64,000 bases of DNA. Origin: Caballeronia fortuita (lineage in GTDB: Bacteria; Pseudomonadota; Gammaproteobacteria; Burkholderiales; Burkholderiaceae). The position numbers were made by a program, and so were the translations under genes. Under the pieces are notes generated by a model, which searched no databases, was not told the origin of the DNA, and saw nothing but the letters and a program-made list of their open reading frames with translations. Where the stretch lies: positions 184,944 through 248,943 of the forward strand of contig NZ_FCNX02000012.1 of the NCBI RefSeq assembly GCF_001544835.2. Reading direction: 5' to 3'. This document shows positions 1 through 8,306 of the stretch, in pieces (the stretch's first letter is position 1; each line of letters opens with the position of its first letter).

Positions 1-401
1 AAGGCTCGGGTGTGATCATCCACGTCAGTTCCATCCAGCGCGTGCTGCCTCTTCCTGAGTCGACCACTGCCTATGCGGCGGCCAAGGGTGCCCTCACGAC
101 ATATAGCAAATCATTGTCAAAAGAGGTGACGCCAAAGGGAGTGCGCGTGTTGAGCGTGGCGCCAGGTTGGATCGAGACCGAGGCTTCGGTAGCGTTCGCT
201 GAGCGGATGGGTGCACAGGCAGGAACGGACTACGAGGGCGGTAAGAAGATCGTCATGGATTGGCTGGGAGGGATTCCAGTGGGCCGACCCGCCAAGCCAC
301 ATGAGGTTGCCGATCTAATCGCCTTCTTGGCGTCGTCGCGATCCGCTTCGATTGCAGGGTCCGAGTATCGGATCGACGGCGGCACTGTTCCCACCGTGTA
401 G
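1..401 (+). CDS. SDR family oxidoreductase, C-terminal part (5' end outside window)
   Basis: The reading frame is open from the first bases, so the N-terminal Rossmann fold with its TGxxxGxG cofactor motif lies upstream of the window. What remains shows the catalytic half of a classical short-chain dehydrogenase/reductase. A VSS strand end supplies the catalytic serine, and about 13 residues later come YAAAKGAL, the YxxxK tyrosine and lysine. Then come the PGWIETE segment after beta-6 and a C-terminal GSEYRIDGG, the usual SDR ending. The protein would be a soluble NAD(P)-dependent oxidoreductase; the substrate cannot be told. The GTG at 12 is an internal valine, not a start. Confidence 0.9.
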   Translation, partial: GSGVIIHVSSIQRVLPLPESTTAYAAAKGALTTYSKSLSKEVTPKGVRVLSVAPGWIETEASVAFAERMGAQAGTDYEGGKKIVMDWLGGIPVGRPAKPHEVADLIAFLASSRSASIAGSEYRIDGGTVPTV

Positions 402-1001
402 CCGACTGCAGCGGCCGGCTGAGCTAACGCGAGCCCAATGGCTTGCCTTCCATTAGTTAAGGGGCCTCTTACCCGTCCTGAAACATCTCAAACGCCGCGA
501 CGCTGCTCAAGATCGAATCAGAAAGCGGAGTTGGAAAAAGGTATGGGCGGCAAGATCATGCGCCCAAAGTGTCCAGCAGGCTTGCGACAGCGTTGAAGCC
601 ACCGCCAACTTCAATTGGGAAGCGAGCTGAGGACCGGTCTTGACATTCGCATAGGCAGCGTGCAGCAGTCGTCTATCCGCCTTGACATGGTGCAGTTTGT
701 TCGGTGTGCCGGTCTCTCAGGGCTCCACTGTGAGCCTTTTTGCCGACGCGCAATGCGTCGGTTTTTTTTGGTGCAAGAAGTTTGGTTGTTTTGTTGCTTG
801 ATGGCGAGTTACGGATGGCGCCGTCGGACCGTCTCGCAAATCGATATGCGTCTTTGTGACCGGCGTCGCACGACGAGCGTACTCAACAGGCCCGTCTGTC
901 CTCGCAATCTTTGCGCATGCTGGTGTCCAATCGCTTCGGGGGGACGCTTGCCGTTGAAGGCTCGTATCTCGTCGCGAGCGCTGTCTAGGGCGCATGTGAA
1001 T
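402..1001. other. 600-bp intergenic stretch with no convincing gene
   Basis: Open frames here are arginine- and cysteine-rich with no recognisable domain and are probably spurious. The only clear signals are two consecutive hairpins with T-runs (721-769). Two TTGACA hexamers (640-645 and 682-687) precede them, but neither has a good -10 at 16-18 bp. A short non-coding RNA ending at the terminators is possible but unproven. Confidence 0.5.
721..769 (+). terminator. Tandem rho-independent terminators
   Basis: The first hairpin has arms GGCTC/GAGCC (721-725 and 732-736) followed by a T-run at 737-741. The second has perfect 7-bp arms CCGACGC/GCGTCGG (743-749 and 755-761) followed by eight T residues (762-769). 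Both read as plus-strand terminators. The nearest plus-strand gene ends at 401, over 300 bp upstream, so they may end its transcript or a separate small RNA. Confidence 0.75.
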
Positions 1002-1352
1002 TCAGGGAAATTTGCTCGTCGGGTACTTCTCGAAATCAGCAACGAATTGCGCCGTAAGCCCGGATGCCAACATCGCTTCTCGGCCTGATGCGACCTCCCT
1101 CTGGAACGCGAATGCTCCAAGACATAGGACGACAAGCAGGACGATAGGCGCGACGGTCTGCGTCCATTGCAGAGCGCTCGAAAGCTCCGCCCCCGATTGC
1201 ATCAACCAACGAGTTATGAGGACGCTGCCGCATCCGAACACGGCTGCCGCGCCGGCCTGGAACAAAAATCGCCGACGGCGCATTCGAGCTTCCACATAGA
1301 GCGCGATCGCTTCCCATTGCTGCTTCGTATAAGTGCGCTCATCGAGCTGCAT
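1002..1352 (-). CDS. Hypothetical inner-membrane protein, 116 aa
   Basis: Not recognised. A basic cytoplasmic N-terminus (about residues 1-27, ending in a run of arginines) is followed by two predicted membrane helices, at about residues 28-50 (FLFQAGAAAVFGCGSVLI) and 65-84 (TVAPIVLLVVLCLGAFAF). A short polar C-terminal tail follows. It lies 15 bp downstream of another small membrane protein gene (1368-1616) on the same strand, so the two may be co-transcribed and could act together. Confidence 0.6.
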   Translation of the reverse strand: MQLDERTYTKQQWEAIALYVEARMRRRRFLFQAGAAAVFGCGSVLITRWLMQSGAELSSALQWTQTVAPIVLLVVLCLGAFAFQREVASGREAMLASGLTAQFVADFEKYPTSKFP

Positions 1353-1367
1353 GGCCCCAACTTCCTA

Positions 1368-1616
1368 TCAAACATCCTGCTTCGCCTCTGCCTTGAGTGC
1401 GAATACGAAGATCACAACGGCGAGGCCGAAGCCGATCGCTCCGCCAATGCCACCGGCTTTTGAAACGTCGACCGTTGCGTAGTGCAACTCAACGGCACCC
1501 AGATTAATCGCCTGCCCAACGAGAAGCCCGATAAGGCCCAGGGCGCCGGAAAGGATCCCGACGAGAGCAGCCAGCCCGAATATACGAAGCAGGCTATCGT
1601 TCCAGGCTATGTCCAT
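1368..1616 (-). CDS. Hypothetical inner-membrane protein, 82 aa
   Basis: Not recognised. Two glycine- and alanine-rich hydrophobic helices, at about residues 12-35 and 54-74, are separated by a short loop. A lysine-containing tail follows, so both ends probably face the cytoplasm. An AAGGA ribosome binding site lies about 6 bases before the ATG. It is the first of a possible two-gene unit with the membrane protein gene at 1002-1352. No function can be assigned. Confidence 0.6.
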   Translation of the reverse strand: MDIAWNDSLLRIFGLAALVGILSGALGLIGLLVGQAINLGAVELHYATVDVSKAGGIGGAIGFGLAVVIFVFALKAEAKQDV

Positions 1617-1735
1617 TTATATCCTTATTGTCGCTGCGTCGGGGTTTCCGCCGGGCCGTGGACGCTGCGCGCGCCGGCGACACCCACCAACTATTTCATA
1701 GTGAGACCGTGTCGGTCAGTTCAATGCGCCCGTTG

Positions 1736-2026
1736 TCACTTGATCCGATTCCATTCGGCGTAGATCGCGCCGAAGACCGTGGGCACCACGTCGTGGCCTT
1801 CGAAAGAAACCGGCCGGTCGTCGTTTGGATAGCCCATTGCGGGAGAGGCCCGCAACATGCCGAGCATCCGCGCGCTGTGTTCGCCAGTGGATGCAACTTC
1901 ACTGAGAACCTCCGACTCGATTTTATGAATTAGCGCCCAAGTCAGCGTCCCGGCCTGCCGATGGCGTTGCACGGCTGCAGGCACGGCGTCTCTCAAAGCC
2001 GCATCGGCGGCATACAGTGCGTCCAT
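1736..2026 (-). CDS. Hypothetical protein, 96 aa
   Basis: Not recognised. It is a soluble protein with an alanine-rich helical N-terminal half and no membrane segment or signal peptide. A strong GGAGAG ribosome binding site sits just before the ATG. The start lies 14 bp after the stop of the gene at 2041-2259, which suggests co-transcription in a minus-strand run of small genes downstream of the toxin-antitoxin pair at 2504-3114. Confidence 0.55.
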   Translation of the reverse strand: MDALYAADAALRDAVPAAVQRHRQAGTLTWALIHKIESEVLSEVASTGEHSARMLGMLRASPAMGYPNDDRPVSFEGHDVVPTVFGAIYAEWNRIK

Positions 2027-2040
2027 TTTCTCTCCGTTTC

Positions 2041-2259
2041 CTAATTGGGCAGTGCGTGCTTTCGTAGCAGAGCCCTGATCGCATCTTCGACCGTCGACCG
2101 GAGCACATACTCCCGACCTTGCGGGAGTAGCGCGGCGAACGCTTCAGTCAATGAATAAGCGACCTCAGCCACATCACGTTCACGAACGATTACCCTTAAT
2201 CCAGCGGTAAGCTCGGCTTCAAGTTCACGATCGTTGATTCGGAGTTCGATAGTAGCCAT
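2041..2259 (-). CDS. Hypothetical protein, 72 aa
   Basis: Not recognised. It is a small soluble, charged protein beginning MATIELRINDRELEAEL, with an alternating beta/alpha look and no membrane segment. AGGAG lies 8 bases before the ATG. It belongs to the minus-strand series of small genes between 1736 and 3114. Its size and position could suit a regulator or antitoxin-like partner, but no motif supports that. Confidence 0.55.
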   Translation of the reverse strand: MATIELRINDRELEAELTAGLRVIVRERDVAEVAYSLTEAFAALLPQGREYVLRSTVEDAIRALLRKHALPN

Positions 2260-2292
2260 CGTCTCATCTCCTGATTCGATGCGTCGTTTTCC

Positions 2293-2469
2293 TCATTCGT
2301 GGTCACGAAGGTCCGACAGAGATTCTTCGAGCATGTCCGCCGCGTCCAAATGAAGCTGCACAACGGTATCGGTTAGCGGCTCGCCGTTCGGCATCCTGCG
2401 TGACTCCGCAGAATCGCGCAAAACGTTAATCGCTGCCCGCAGAGCAAGCGCTGGAGTCAAATTGGACAT
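2293..2469 (-). CDS. Hypothetical protein, 58 aa
   Basis: Not recognised. It is a short helical acidic protein (MSNLTPALALRAAINVL...). A longer version starting at 2490 adds seven basic residues. The internal ATG at 2469 is preferred because MSNLTP begins the regular helical sequence, though no strong Shine-Dalgarno is seen at either start. It lies 34 bp downstream of the PIN-domain toxin gene on the same strand. Confidence 0.45.
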   Translation of the reverse strand: MSNLTPALALRAAINVLRDSAESRRMPNGEPLTDTVVQLHLDAADMLEESLSDLRDHE

Positions 2470-2503
2470 GGTTCGTTTTCCGTGTTTCATGACTGGCTGA
2501 CAG

Positions 2504-2881
2504 TCAGAGCTTTATGACGAGGTCCGTGTACTTTGCGACGTTGTCGTCTTCGCTGAGCAGGCGCAGCGGCTCCGTGATGGCTTGTGCCACGAGCATCCGA
2601 TCGAAGGGATCTCGGTGAATGTCTGGCAGCTCGCGAACAGTCGCAGCGTGCGCCGCCGTTACTGGTAGTTCGCGAAACCCCGCGTCCTCCATCCGCGCGA
2701 CTAGCTCCGGTACATCGGCGTCAAGCTTTCCGAGCGCCGCCTTGATAGATATCTCCCAAATGCTCGCGGCGCTGACGAACACAACGTCGGCGCTAAGCAT
2801 CGTTGCTTCAGCACGCTTGGAAAGCCTTCTATCGCCGCCCATCGCCCACAAAAAAACGTGTGTGTCGATCAACAGGCGCAT
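2504..2881 (-). CDS. Type II toxin, PIN-domain (VapC-like) ribonuclease
   Basis: A 125-residue PIN-domain protein of the kind usually paired with Phd/YefM antitoxins. The four acidic active-site positions are visible: the DTH aspartate near residue 6, a glutamate in SIWEISIK near 43, the aspartate of RDPFDRML near 92-95, and EDD near 111-112. Family members are Mg2+-dependent endoribonucleases that cut tRNA or other RNA and stop growth when the antitoxin is lost. The ATG overlaps the antitoxin stop codon (TAATG), so translation is probably coupled. RNA target and activity are inferred from the family. Confidence 0.9.
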   Translation of the reverse strand: MRLLIDTHVFLWAMGGDRRLSKRAEATMLSADVVFVSAASIWEISIKAALGKLDADVPELVARMEDAGFRELPVTAAHAATVRELPDIHRDPFDRMLVAQAITEPLRLLSEDDNVAKYTDLVIKL

Positions 2882-3114
2882 TACCGGCCCTCGAACGTCG
2901 CCAAGACCTCGTCCGCCAACGGCGCGTCGAAGTCGTCGGCGATCGTGATTTTTCCCTTCATCAAGCCGAGGCGAAGTTTCGGCTTCTGCTCCACGGAAAC
3001 GAGCCGAACGACGGGCGTTCCGGCCTTGGCAATGACGACTTCTTCGCCGCTAACGGCTGCCTCGATGAGGCGCGACAGCTGCGACTTTGCTTCATGGATA
3101 TTCACGGTCTGCAT
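2881..3114 (-). CDS. Phd/YefM-family antitoxin
   Basis: A 77-residue protein with the Phd/YefM signature: MQTVNIHEAKSQLSRLI at the N-terminus, then GEEVVIAKAGTPVVRLV, the DNA-binding beta-alpha fold. The acidic C-terminal tail (about residues 55-77) would bind and block the PIN toxin. A strong GGAGGG site lies just before the ATG. It precedes and overlaps the toxin gene, the usual order for autorepressed modules. The upstream DNA (about 3125-3150) has repeated TTAG/TTTAG motifs that could be an operator; this is not established. Confidence 0.9.
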   Translation of the reverse strand: MQTVNIHEAKSQLSRLIEAAVSGEEVVIAKAGTPVVRLVSVEQKPKLRLGLMKGKITIADDFDAPLADEVLATFEGR

Positions 3115-3438
3115 GGACCCTCCACCACTGATTAGCTTAGTTTAGCCAAGTCTCGACGTGATGGCAATGTGTAGAACGCAGTAGGTGGTTTGATGCTTGA
3201 CCTAACCGGGACAGGGACGGGCAAAAGACGGATGAAAAACCGTAGCTTTCGCCTGCGCAAGATTCGGTTTTTTGTTCACGATGCAGTGCTGCCGGTCCGC
3301 CAAGGCGCGCGGCTGCACCTTGACAAGGCACCTTTTCCCCAACACTGGCTTTACATCGCCCCTCGCAAGCGAGGGAGTCGGTGGCTAAGAAAACGATCGG
3401 AACGCCCTACGGCGTCCACGAACTTAACGAGGTCTGGT

Positions 3439-4545
3439 TTGAAACAGTCGTCTGCTGCATTGCCGTCCATTCGCCTTTTCGCTTTGACGGCTTTGACCGT
3501 CGCCGTGCTCGCCGCATGCGGCGGGGGCGATTCTTCTGACTCGAACAGCGCGAAAAGCTCAAACAGCACAGGAGGCTCGAACGACACGGGGAGCAAGAGC
3601 GGCACGCCGGCCGCGTCTCAGAAAGCGAGCTTCCTGCCACCGGCGTCCACGGCGCAGAGCGTTGCGGCCACGGGAGACCCCATCGCCGACAGCATCGCTT
3701 ACCTTAACGCCATGCGGCATAACGTCGGTTACACGACGGCGCTCTCGATCGACGAGGGGCTAATGACGTCGTCGCAAAACCATGCTGTTTATCTTGCCGA
3801 CAACTCGATTCTGAGCCACAACGAGACGGCTGGTCAGCCCGGATTCACCGGTGCAACTCCCGGGGTCCGCATCAACGCACAAGGCAGCTACACGGCTTGG
3901 GGCGAGGTAACGTCTGCAGGTGATGCGCGAGCATTCACCGACTCTCTGGTGGCCGTCAGGCTGCTGTTCGACGCGCCCTATCACCGTGTCATCATGCTCG
4001 ACAACCTCGCCAGTATGGGCGTGGGCAGCGCCTCCAGCTCGACGTGGGGGGCGTTCAACATCGACTTCGGCAACATGACGTCCGCCCTCAGCGGCACGCA
4101 AGTCATCGCTTATCCGTACCCGAACGAGACGGACGTTCCGACGGATTGGTACGTCAACGAGATCCCGAGCCCGTTCGCGTCCGCGCCGCAGTACAACCAG
4201 ACATACACCGGCTATCCCATCACTATTCAGGGCAACATGTTGTCGAAACTCAATTCCGTCAGCTATACGGTGACCGACAGCGGCGGGAATGCGGTGCCGT
4301 GTCAGCTTCAGACGCCTGCCAACGATACGCAACTCACGAACGCTGCGATGTGCGTTCCTTTCAAGCCGCTCAACTCAAGCGTCACTTACACGGTGCATGT
4401 CGTCGGCGTTCTGACCACATTCGGGGCGAATGGGACGCAGAACAGTCCGCTTGATCTCAGCTGGTCGTTCACCACCAAGGCTGCAAGCACAACGAAGGCT
4501 CAAAGGGTGAACAGTGGCGGTGTTCGTCCGCCAGCCGTTCTATAA
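3439..4545 (+). CDS. CAP-domain (SCP/PR-1-like) lipoprotein
   Basis: The frame is open from 3190, but the best start is the TTG at 3439. It has a GAGG site 8 bases upstream and gives a typical lipoprotein signal: basic KQSS, a hydrophobic stretch (LFALTALTVAVLAAC) and the lipobox LAAC. A Ser/Asn/Gly-rich linker follows. A CAP domain occupies about residues 75-200, with LNAMRHNVG, a helix carrying NHAVYLADN, then LSHNETAG with the conserved His, and a GEV segment. The C-terminal part (about residues 230-350) looks beta-rich and Ig-like. Bacterial CAP proteins are secreted or surface proteins of poorly known function. The earlier start would put the lipobox internal, so it is unlikely. Confidence 0.8.
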   Translation: MKQSSAALPSIRLFALTALTVAVLAACGGGDSSDSNSAKSSNSTGGSNDTGSKSGTPAASQKASFLPPASTAQSVAATGDPIADSIAYLNAMRHNVGYTTALSIDEGLMTSSQNHAVYLADNSILSHNETAGQPGFTGATPGVRINAQGSYTAWGEVTSAGDARAFTDSLVAVRLLFDAPYHRVIMLDNLASMGVGSASSSTWGAFNIDFGNMTSALSGTQVIAYPYPNETDVPTDWYVNEIPSPFASAPQYNQTYTGYPITIQGNMLSKLNSVSYTVTDSGGNAVPCQLQTPANDTQLTNAAMCVPFKPLNSSVTYTVHVVGVLTTFGANGTQNSPLDLSWSFTTKAASTTKAQRVNSGGVRPPAVL

Positions 4546-4650
4546 GCGTCTTTCACGAAATGCACGGCTTGCAACGTGGCGCCGGGAGATGTCCGCACAT
4601 TGGCAGGGCCGTGCGATCAATGACAAACCGCCCAAGCTCGGAAACCAGAA

Positions 4651-5052
4651 ATGAGCCTTGAAGACAGAGATTGGTATCGGGAAGAAATGCGCCGAAGAAA
4701 CTCTGCCAGCAGTTCGCTAGGGCGGAGCGGATATATCCACCCAAATCTGAGGCACTTGCACTCCGCCGGCCGGAGCCCATCCCGCGCCAAAATCGCTTTG
4801 GTGTGGCTGCTCGTGTTAGGTGGGTTGTACCTCGTTTTTTCGTGGGCGGCCCAACGAAGCCTCCATTTGGACCTTGCGGCCTCACACGCTGTCGATCTGT
4901 TTCACCGAAACAGAACTCGACTGTTGGGACTGTTCTGCGTCCTTTTTGTCTTGGCGTTAATCCGCAGTATTCGCGGAAGCCGCCGACGAAGGCACCTCAC
5001 AGCGTGGCAGAAGGCGGTTTACGACCCTAAAGAGTTTCGGCGGGAGCGGTGA
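4651..5052 (+). CDS. Hypothetical membrane protein, 133 aa
   Basis: Not recognised. A charged cytoplasmic N-terminus of about 45 residues is followed by two membrane helices (about residues 47-66 and 91-106). A very basic arginine-rich tail with WQKAVYDPKEFR closes the protein. The topology suggests both ends in the cytoplasm. The ribosome binding site is weak. It follows the CAP lipoprotein gene by about 105 bp on the same strand, but no shared function can be argued. Confidence 0.55.
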   Translation: MSLEDRDWYREEMRRRNSASSSLGRSGYIHPNLRHLHSAGRSPSRAKIALVWLLVLGGLYLVFSWAAQRSLHLDLAASHAVDLFHRNRTRLLGLFCVLFVLALIRSIRGSRRRRHLTAWQKAVYDPKEFRRER

Positions 5053-5217
5053 GGGTACCAATGCGCGAGCAACGAAAGCTCGACCCGTGAACCGTCGCGG
5101 TGGTCATCCGACAGCCGTTCCAAAGTAACGCCTCAAAAATGCACGGCTTTCAGCGAGGCCCGAACAAGCGTTCAGCCTCTGCTTGCCGTGCTCAACCTAT
5201 AACCGCACCGAGGGAAC

Positions 5218-5727
5218 ATGCAAAGCCACATTGCGCCAGTCGTAGTCATCGCCCTACTGGTGGGCATCGTAGCGGTCATTGCCAGAAAGGTAGCCGCGAA
5301 GCCGCGATATAGGGCGATTCCTCTGCTGACCGCCAACGAGAGGGAGTTCTTCGAGCGGCTTCGCCGCGCGCTTCCCGAGGCGTTGATCTTTCCGCAAGTC
5401 GCGATGTCAGCGATCATCCAGCCGATCTCGAGCGGAAAGCAGCGCACCATCGACTTTCGACGGATCTCGCAGAAGCGGGTGGACTACGCGGTCTACGATA
5501 GACAGCTCGCCCTCGTTGCTGTCGTCGAGCTTGATGATAGGACGCACGACGCCGCGCGTGACGCCGTGCGCGACGCATATCTCGCAAGCGCGGGTATTCG
5601 GACAGTCCGCTTTCAGTCGAAGGCGAAGCCGGACGAAATCGGAATCCGCGCGGCGCTATTCCCTTCCGAAACGCGCATTCAAGCGGTTCAAGCAGCCGAA
5701 CGTTCCCCGCTCTTCTCGCAGGTGTGA
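5218..5727 (+). CDS. DUF2726 (restriction-endonuclease-like fold) membrane-anchored protein
   Basis: An N-terminal membrane helix (about residues 5-24) is followed by a soluble domain matching the DUF2726 pattern: a start at LLTANEREFFERLRRALP, then basic residues near KQRTIDF, VDYAVYD, VAVVELDD and a helix with DAYLASAGI. The ELDD after a hydrophobic strand and the earlier Asp are the positions expected for a PD-(D/E)XK-like nuclease core, so DNA or RNA cleavage is possible but unproven in this family. GAGGG lies 3-4 bases before the ATG. Confidence 0.75.
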   Translation: MQSHIAPVVVIALLVGIVAVIARKVAAKPRYRAIPLLTANEREFFERLRRALPEALIFPQVAMSAIIQPISSGKQRTIDFRRISQKRVDYAVYDRQLALVAVVELDDRTHDAARDAVRDAYLASAGIRTVRFQSKAKPDEIGIRAALFPSETRIQAVQAAERSPLFSQV

Positions 5728-5822
5728 AGCGGCGGCAAGTTCCTTGACTTCGCGGTGGTGTCGATAGGCTGGTTTGTGACGCGGACGAACTCGCGTCGCT
5801 ATCGTCACCTAAGCGAGGTCCC

Positions 5823-6764
5823 ATGGAACCCAACAAGAAAGAGCCCGTCGACGCGATCAAAGTGATCAAGTCGCTCATCGACGTCATTCAAGCATCCTTC
5901 TCGACCGCGTGGAAAGCGGTCCTCCTCCTCGGCGGTCTGATACTGGTCGCCTACTGCTACTTCGAAAGCATCGTGCCCGAGGGGTTGTCGCTGGGCGATG
6001 CGTTCTTCTTGGCGTCCGCCGCGTTCTCATTCACCTGCATAGCATTGATCGGCGTCGGCTTCGGGGCCTTCTCGACGTTGTGGGCGCTCAAGCTTCTGGT
6101 TGTCGCCAACAACTTCCGCCTCAAGCGGCGCGGGGAGCCGCCGGCGGCTTCGCTGCATCGCGCAGTCGATAGCGGATCGATGGTCTTTATGTCGTTTCTC
6201 GTGGCGCTCCCCCTTGCCTATCTGCTCGTTTTTGTCAGGGACCAGTCCCCCGACGCCCGCATGCACGCGACCTTTATGTTCTTTGCTGCTGTAGGCGCAA
6301 TCACCGCGATCATCGTGCTGATCGTTCCGTCCAAAGTGCAGCAGCGCGATATTCGTCTCACGGTGGTCTTCTTGGCGGTGGCCATTTCTGGCGCGCTCGT
6401 CGCTACCCGCCCCGCCCCCCTGAATTTGTCGATGGTGAACCTCGGCGTGCGCTCAGCGCCCGGCCAAGATGTGATCTTTTCCGATGCTGAGCATACGCAG
6501 TTGGCTGCGATCGCAACGGCGAGCGGTGTGAAGGTGCAGTTCTGCAAGCTTCCGACCACCGATAAGTGGGGTACGCGCGACGCCCGCGCCGTGTGGCATG
6601 GGGTCGGCGGAAGCTCGTACATACGGCTCTTCGACGAAACAAACGGGTCGCGCGACGTTCTCGTGCGGGCGAACCGCGCAGATGTCGAAGTAATCCGAGG
6701 GGACCGAACCGGCTTCGACTGCCCGCCGAAGGTGGCGGCTTCTCCGGACGGCAAGTCGTCATGA
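5823..6764 (+). CDS. Hypothetical polytopic membrane protein, 313 aa
   Basis: Not recognised. A short cytoplasmic N-terminus precedes about six predicted membrane helices (near residues 30-50, 60-95, 120-140, 150-172 and 178-196). A soluble C-terminal domain of about 110 residues follows, with two cysteines (QFCKLP and FDCPPK) and a WHGVGGSSYIRL strand region, probably periplasmic. GAGG lies four bases before the ATG. Its stop overlaps the start of the next small gene (ATGA), so the two are probably translationally coupled. Confidence 0.6.
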   Translation: MEPNKKEPVDAIKVIKSLIDVIQASFSTAWKAVLLLGGLILVAYCYFESIVPEGLSLGDAFFLASAAFSFTCIALIGVGFGAFSTLWALKLLVVANNFRLKRRGEPPAASLHRAVDSGSMVFMSFLVALPLAYLLVFVRDQSPDARMHATFMFFAAVGAITAIIVLIVPSKVQQRDIRLTVVFLAVAISGALVATRPAPLNLSMVNLGVRSAPGQDVIFSDAEHTQLAAIATASGVKVQFCKLPTTDKWGTRDARAVWHGVGGSSYIRLFDETNGSRDVLVRANRADVEVIRGDRTGFDCPPKVAASPDGKSS

Positions 6765-6943
6765 CTCGCATCTACGCGACGCTGAGAAGGCGATACACCA
6801 CTGAGGCATTGAAAGGCATGGGGTTCGTCAAGGACGGCGGGCTGATGGTGAAGCGCGGGGCGATGCGTCGCGTTCGCGCGCAAGCATCGAGCCTTGACGG
6901 CGTGTGGTGGCGAGTAACCCCGCTCGAGCGCCGCTGGCGTTAG
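6761..6943 (+). CDS. Small basic protein, 60 aa, coupled to upstream membrane protein
   Basis: Not recognised. The ATG at 6761 overlaps the stop of the preceding gene in an ATGA arrangement, the main reason to accept it as real. The product is short and strongly basic (about 13 arginines), starts MTRIYATLRRRY and has no membrane segment. It could bind nucleic acid or be a cytoplasmic partner of the membrane protein; neither is shown. A hairpin terminator follows 15 bp after the stop. Confidence 0.5.
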   Translation: MTRIYATLRRRYTTEALKGMGFVKDGGLMVKRGAMRRVRAQASSLDGVWWRVTPLERRWR

Positions 6944-6958
6944 ACACCTCAGAAACAT

Positions 6959-6986
6959 GAAAGACGCGCAAAAACACGCGTCTTTC
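6959..6986 (+). terminator. Hairpin terminator after the 5823-6943 gene pair
   Basis: A perfect 10-bp inverted repeat, GAAAGACGCG (6959-6968) and CGCGTCTTTC (6977-6986), with an 8-base A-rich loop. The arms supply A and T runs at the stem base instead of a long T tail, so it may work on both strands. Confidence 0.65.
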
Positions 6987-7121
6987 CAAATCCAAGACGC
7001 GCCCACGGCCGGTAGCCTTGTTTTCGCTCATGAAAGCGTCTGCGCGGTGACCGCGCAACCGCTGCTGGCTCAATCGGCCGTTGCGCCATAAATCAAGAAT
7101 TCACGACTACAACGAGGAACC

Positions 7122-7943
7122 ATGAAGCTCAAAATGATCGGCATCACCGCCCTGTCCGTTTTCGCGCTGTCCGCTTGTTCACAGATGCAGCCGGGCGCGC
7201 AATCCGCCAAGACGGCGGCGACCGGTTCCGCCGCCGGCGAAGCGTCGCAGAACGCCAATGCAGGCCTGCAGCACTGCCCGGCGCCGCTCGGCACCGTGGC
7301 CATCGTCGAGGATACGGAAGCGCCGTGGTACGACCTTCTCACTGGTCAATATCAGCTCGGCTCGACGGTGCCTGTGCTGAAACTGCTCGTCCAGCAAAGC
7401 AACTGCTTCGTGATCGTCGATCGCGGCCGCGCGCTTGGCACCGCGATGGGTGAACGCGCCCTGAACGCATCGGGCGAACTGCGCAAGACCTCCAAGATGC
7501 ACAAAGGCCAGATGGTCGCGGCCGACTACACGATCAGCCCGAGCGTGACGTTCAGCAATCGCGACGCGGGCGGCGGCGCAGCAGGGCTCCTCGCATTTGT
7601 GCCCGTGGTTGGCGGTGTGCTCGCCGGTGCCGCTGGCACGATGAAGGCGCAGGAAGCGTCGACCATGCTGACGCTCGTCGACAACCGCTCCAGCGTCCAA
7701 TTGGCGGCCGCAGAAGGTTCGGCGCGCAACGTCGACTTCGGCATGCTCTCCGGCGTGTTCGCAGGCGGCTTCGGCGGCGCTGGTGCGGCGGGCGGCGGCG
7801 CCTACGCACGCACGGCACAGGGCAAGGTCGTCGTCGCGGCTTTCACCGACTCCCTCAACAACCTCGTTGGCGCAGTTCGCCAGTACCGCGCGCAGAACGT
7901 CAAGGGCGGTCTCGGCAACGGCGGCGCTCTGGTCGTCAACTGA
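7122..7943 (+). CDS. CsgG/HfaB-like lipoprotein
   Basis: A 273-residue lipoprotein with the signal MKLKMIGITALSVFALSAC and lipobox LSAC at the cleavage site. The mature part has the CsgG-like plan: a beta strand GTVAIVED, a region QSNCFVIVDRGRALGTAM, then a glycine-rich stretch (about residues 147-175) and another (about 205-230). The C-terminal VVAAFTDSLNNLV helix is also typical. CsgG is the outer-membrane curli secretion pore. Many proteobacterial relatives are not linked to curli genes, and none is seen nearby, so the exact role is open. GAGGAAC is the ribosome binding site. Confidence 0.75.
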   Translation: MKLKMIGITALSVFALSACSQMQPGAQSAKTAATGSAAGEASQNANAGLQHCPAPLGTVAIVEDTEAPWYDLLTGQYQLGSTVPVLKLLVQQSNCFVIVDRGRALGTAMGERALNASGELRKTSKMHKGQMVAADYTISPSVTFSNRDAGGGAAGLLAFVPVVGGVLAGAAGTMKAQEASTMLTLVDNRSSVQLAAAEGSARNVDFGMLSGVFAGGFGGAGAAGGGAYARTAQGKVVVAAFTDSLNNLVGAVRQYRAQNVKGGLGNGGALVVN

Positions 7944-8047
7944 TCGCGGTATCGCATAGAGGCGGGAGGCCAGAAGTCTCCCGCATGTTAAGGAACCGTT
8001 TAAGCAGGCCGTTATACCGGTCTCATCGAACCATCAAGGAAGCACAT

Positions 8048-8242
8048 ATGCGCCTCTTTCTCGCCATCATCATCCCGTGGCTCCAGTTTTTCACGATCGG
8101 CCGTCCGATCGCCGGGATCATCTGTTTTCTGCTGCAGATCACGCTGATTGGCTGGATCCCCGCCGCTATCTGGTCCGTTTTCGCACTCGGCCAGTACAAG
8201 ACCGATCGTAAGATCGAGCGCGCGCTCGGCAGCCGGGCCTGA
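8048..8242 (+). CDS. YqaE/Pmp3-like small membrane protein, 64 aa
   Basis: The start at 8048 is chosen over an in-frame one at 7985 because AAGGA lies 6-7 bases upstream and the first helix then begins at once (MRLFLAIIIPWLQFF). Two hydrophobic segments, with GRPIAGIICFLLQI and IGWIPAAIWSVFAL, resemble the two-helix Pmp3/YqaE proteins linked to membrane potential and salt stress in other organisms. The match is by pattern only. A basic tail follows the second helix. Confidence 0.6.
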   Translation: MRLFLAIIIPWLQFFTIGRPIAGIICFLLQITLIGWIPAAIWSVFALGQYKTDRKIERALGSRA

Positions 8243-8306
8243 GAAACGCAATGGGGCTGTCACCGGGGCAGGAGCTTCAGAGCTTCACGTCGGTCCCCAT
8301 TCTGAG

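Noticed and set aside
615..1088. Plus-strand open frame of 157 codons
   Set aside because: Arginine/cysteine-rich, no domain, runs through both terminators and opposite a better minus-strand gene.
6218..7006. 262-codon minus-strand frame
   Set aside because: Antisense to two credible plus-strand genes; composition typical of a high-GC shadow frame.
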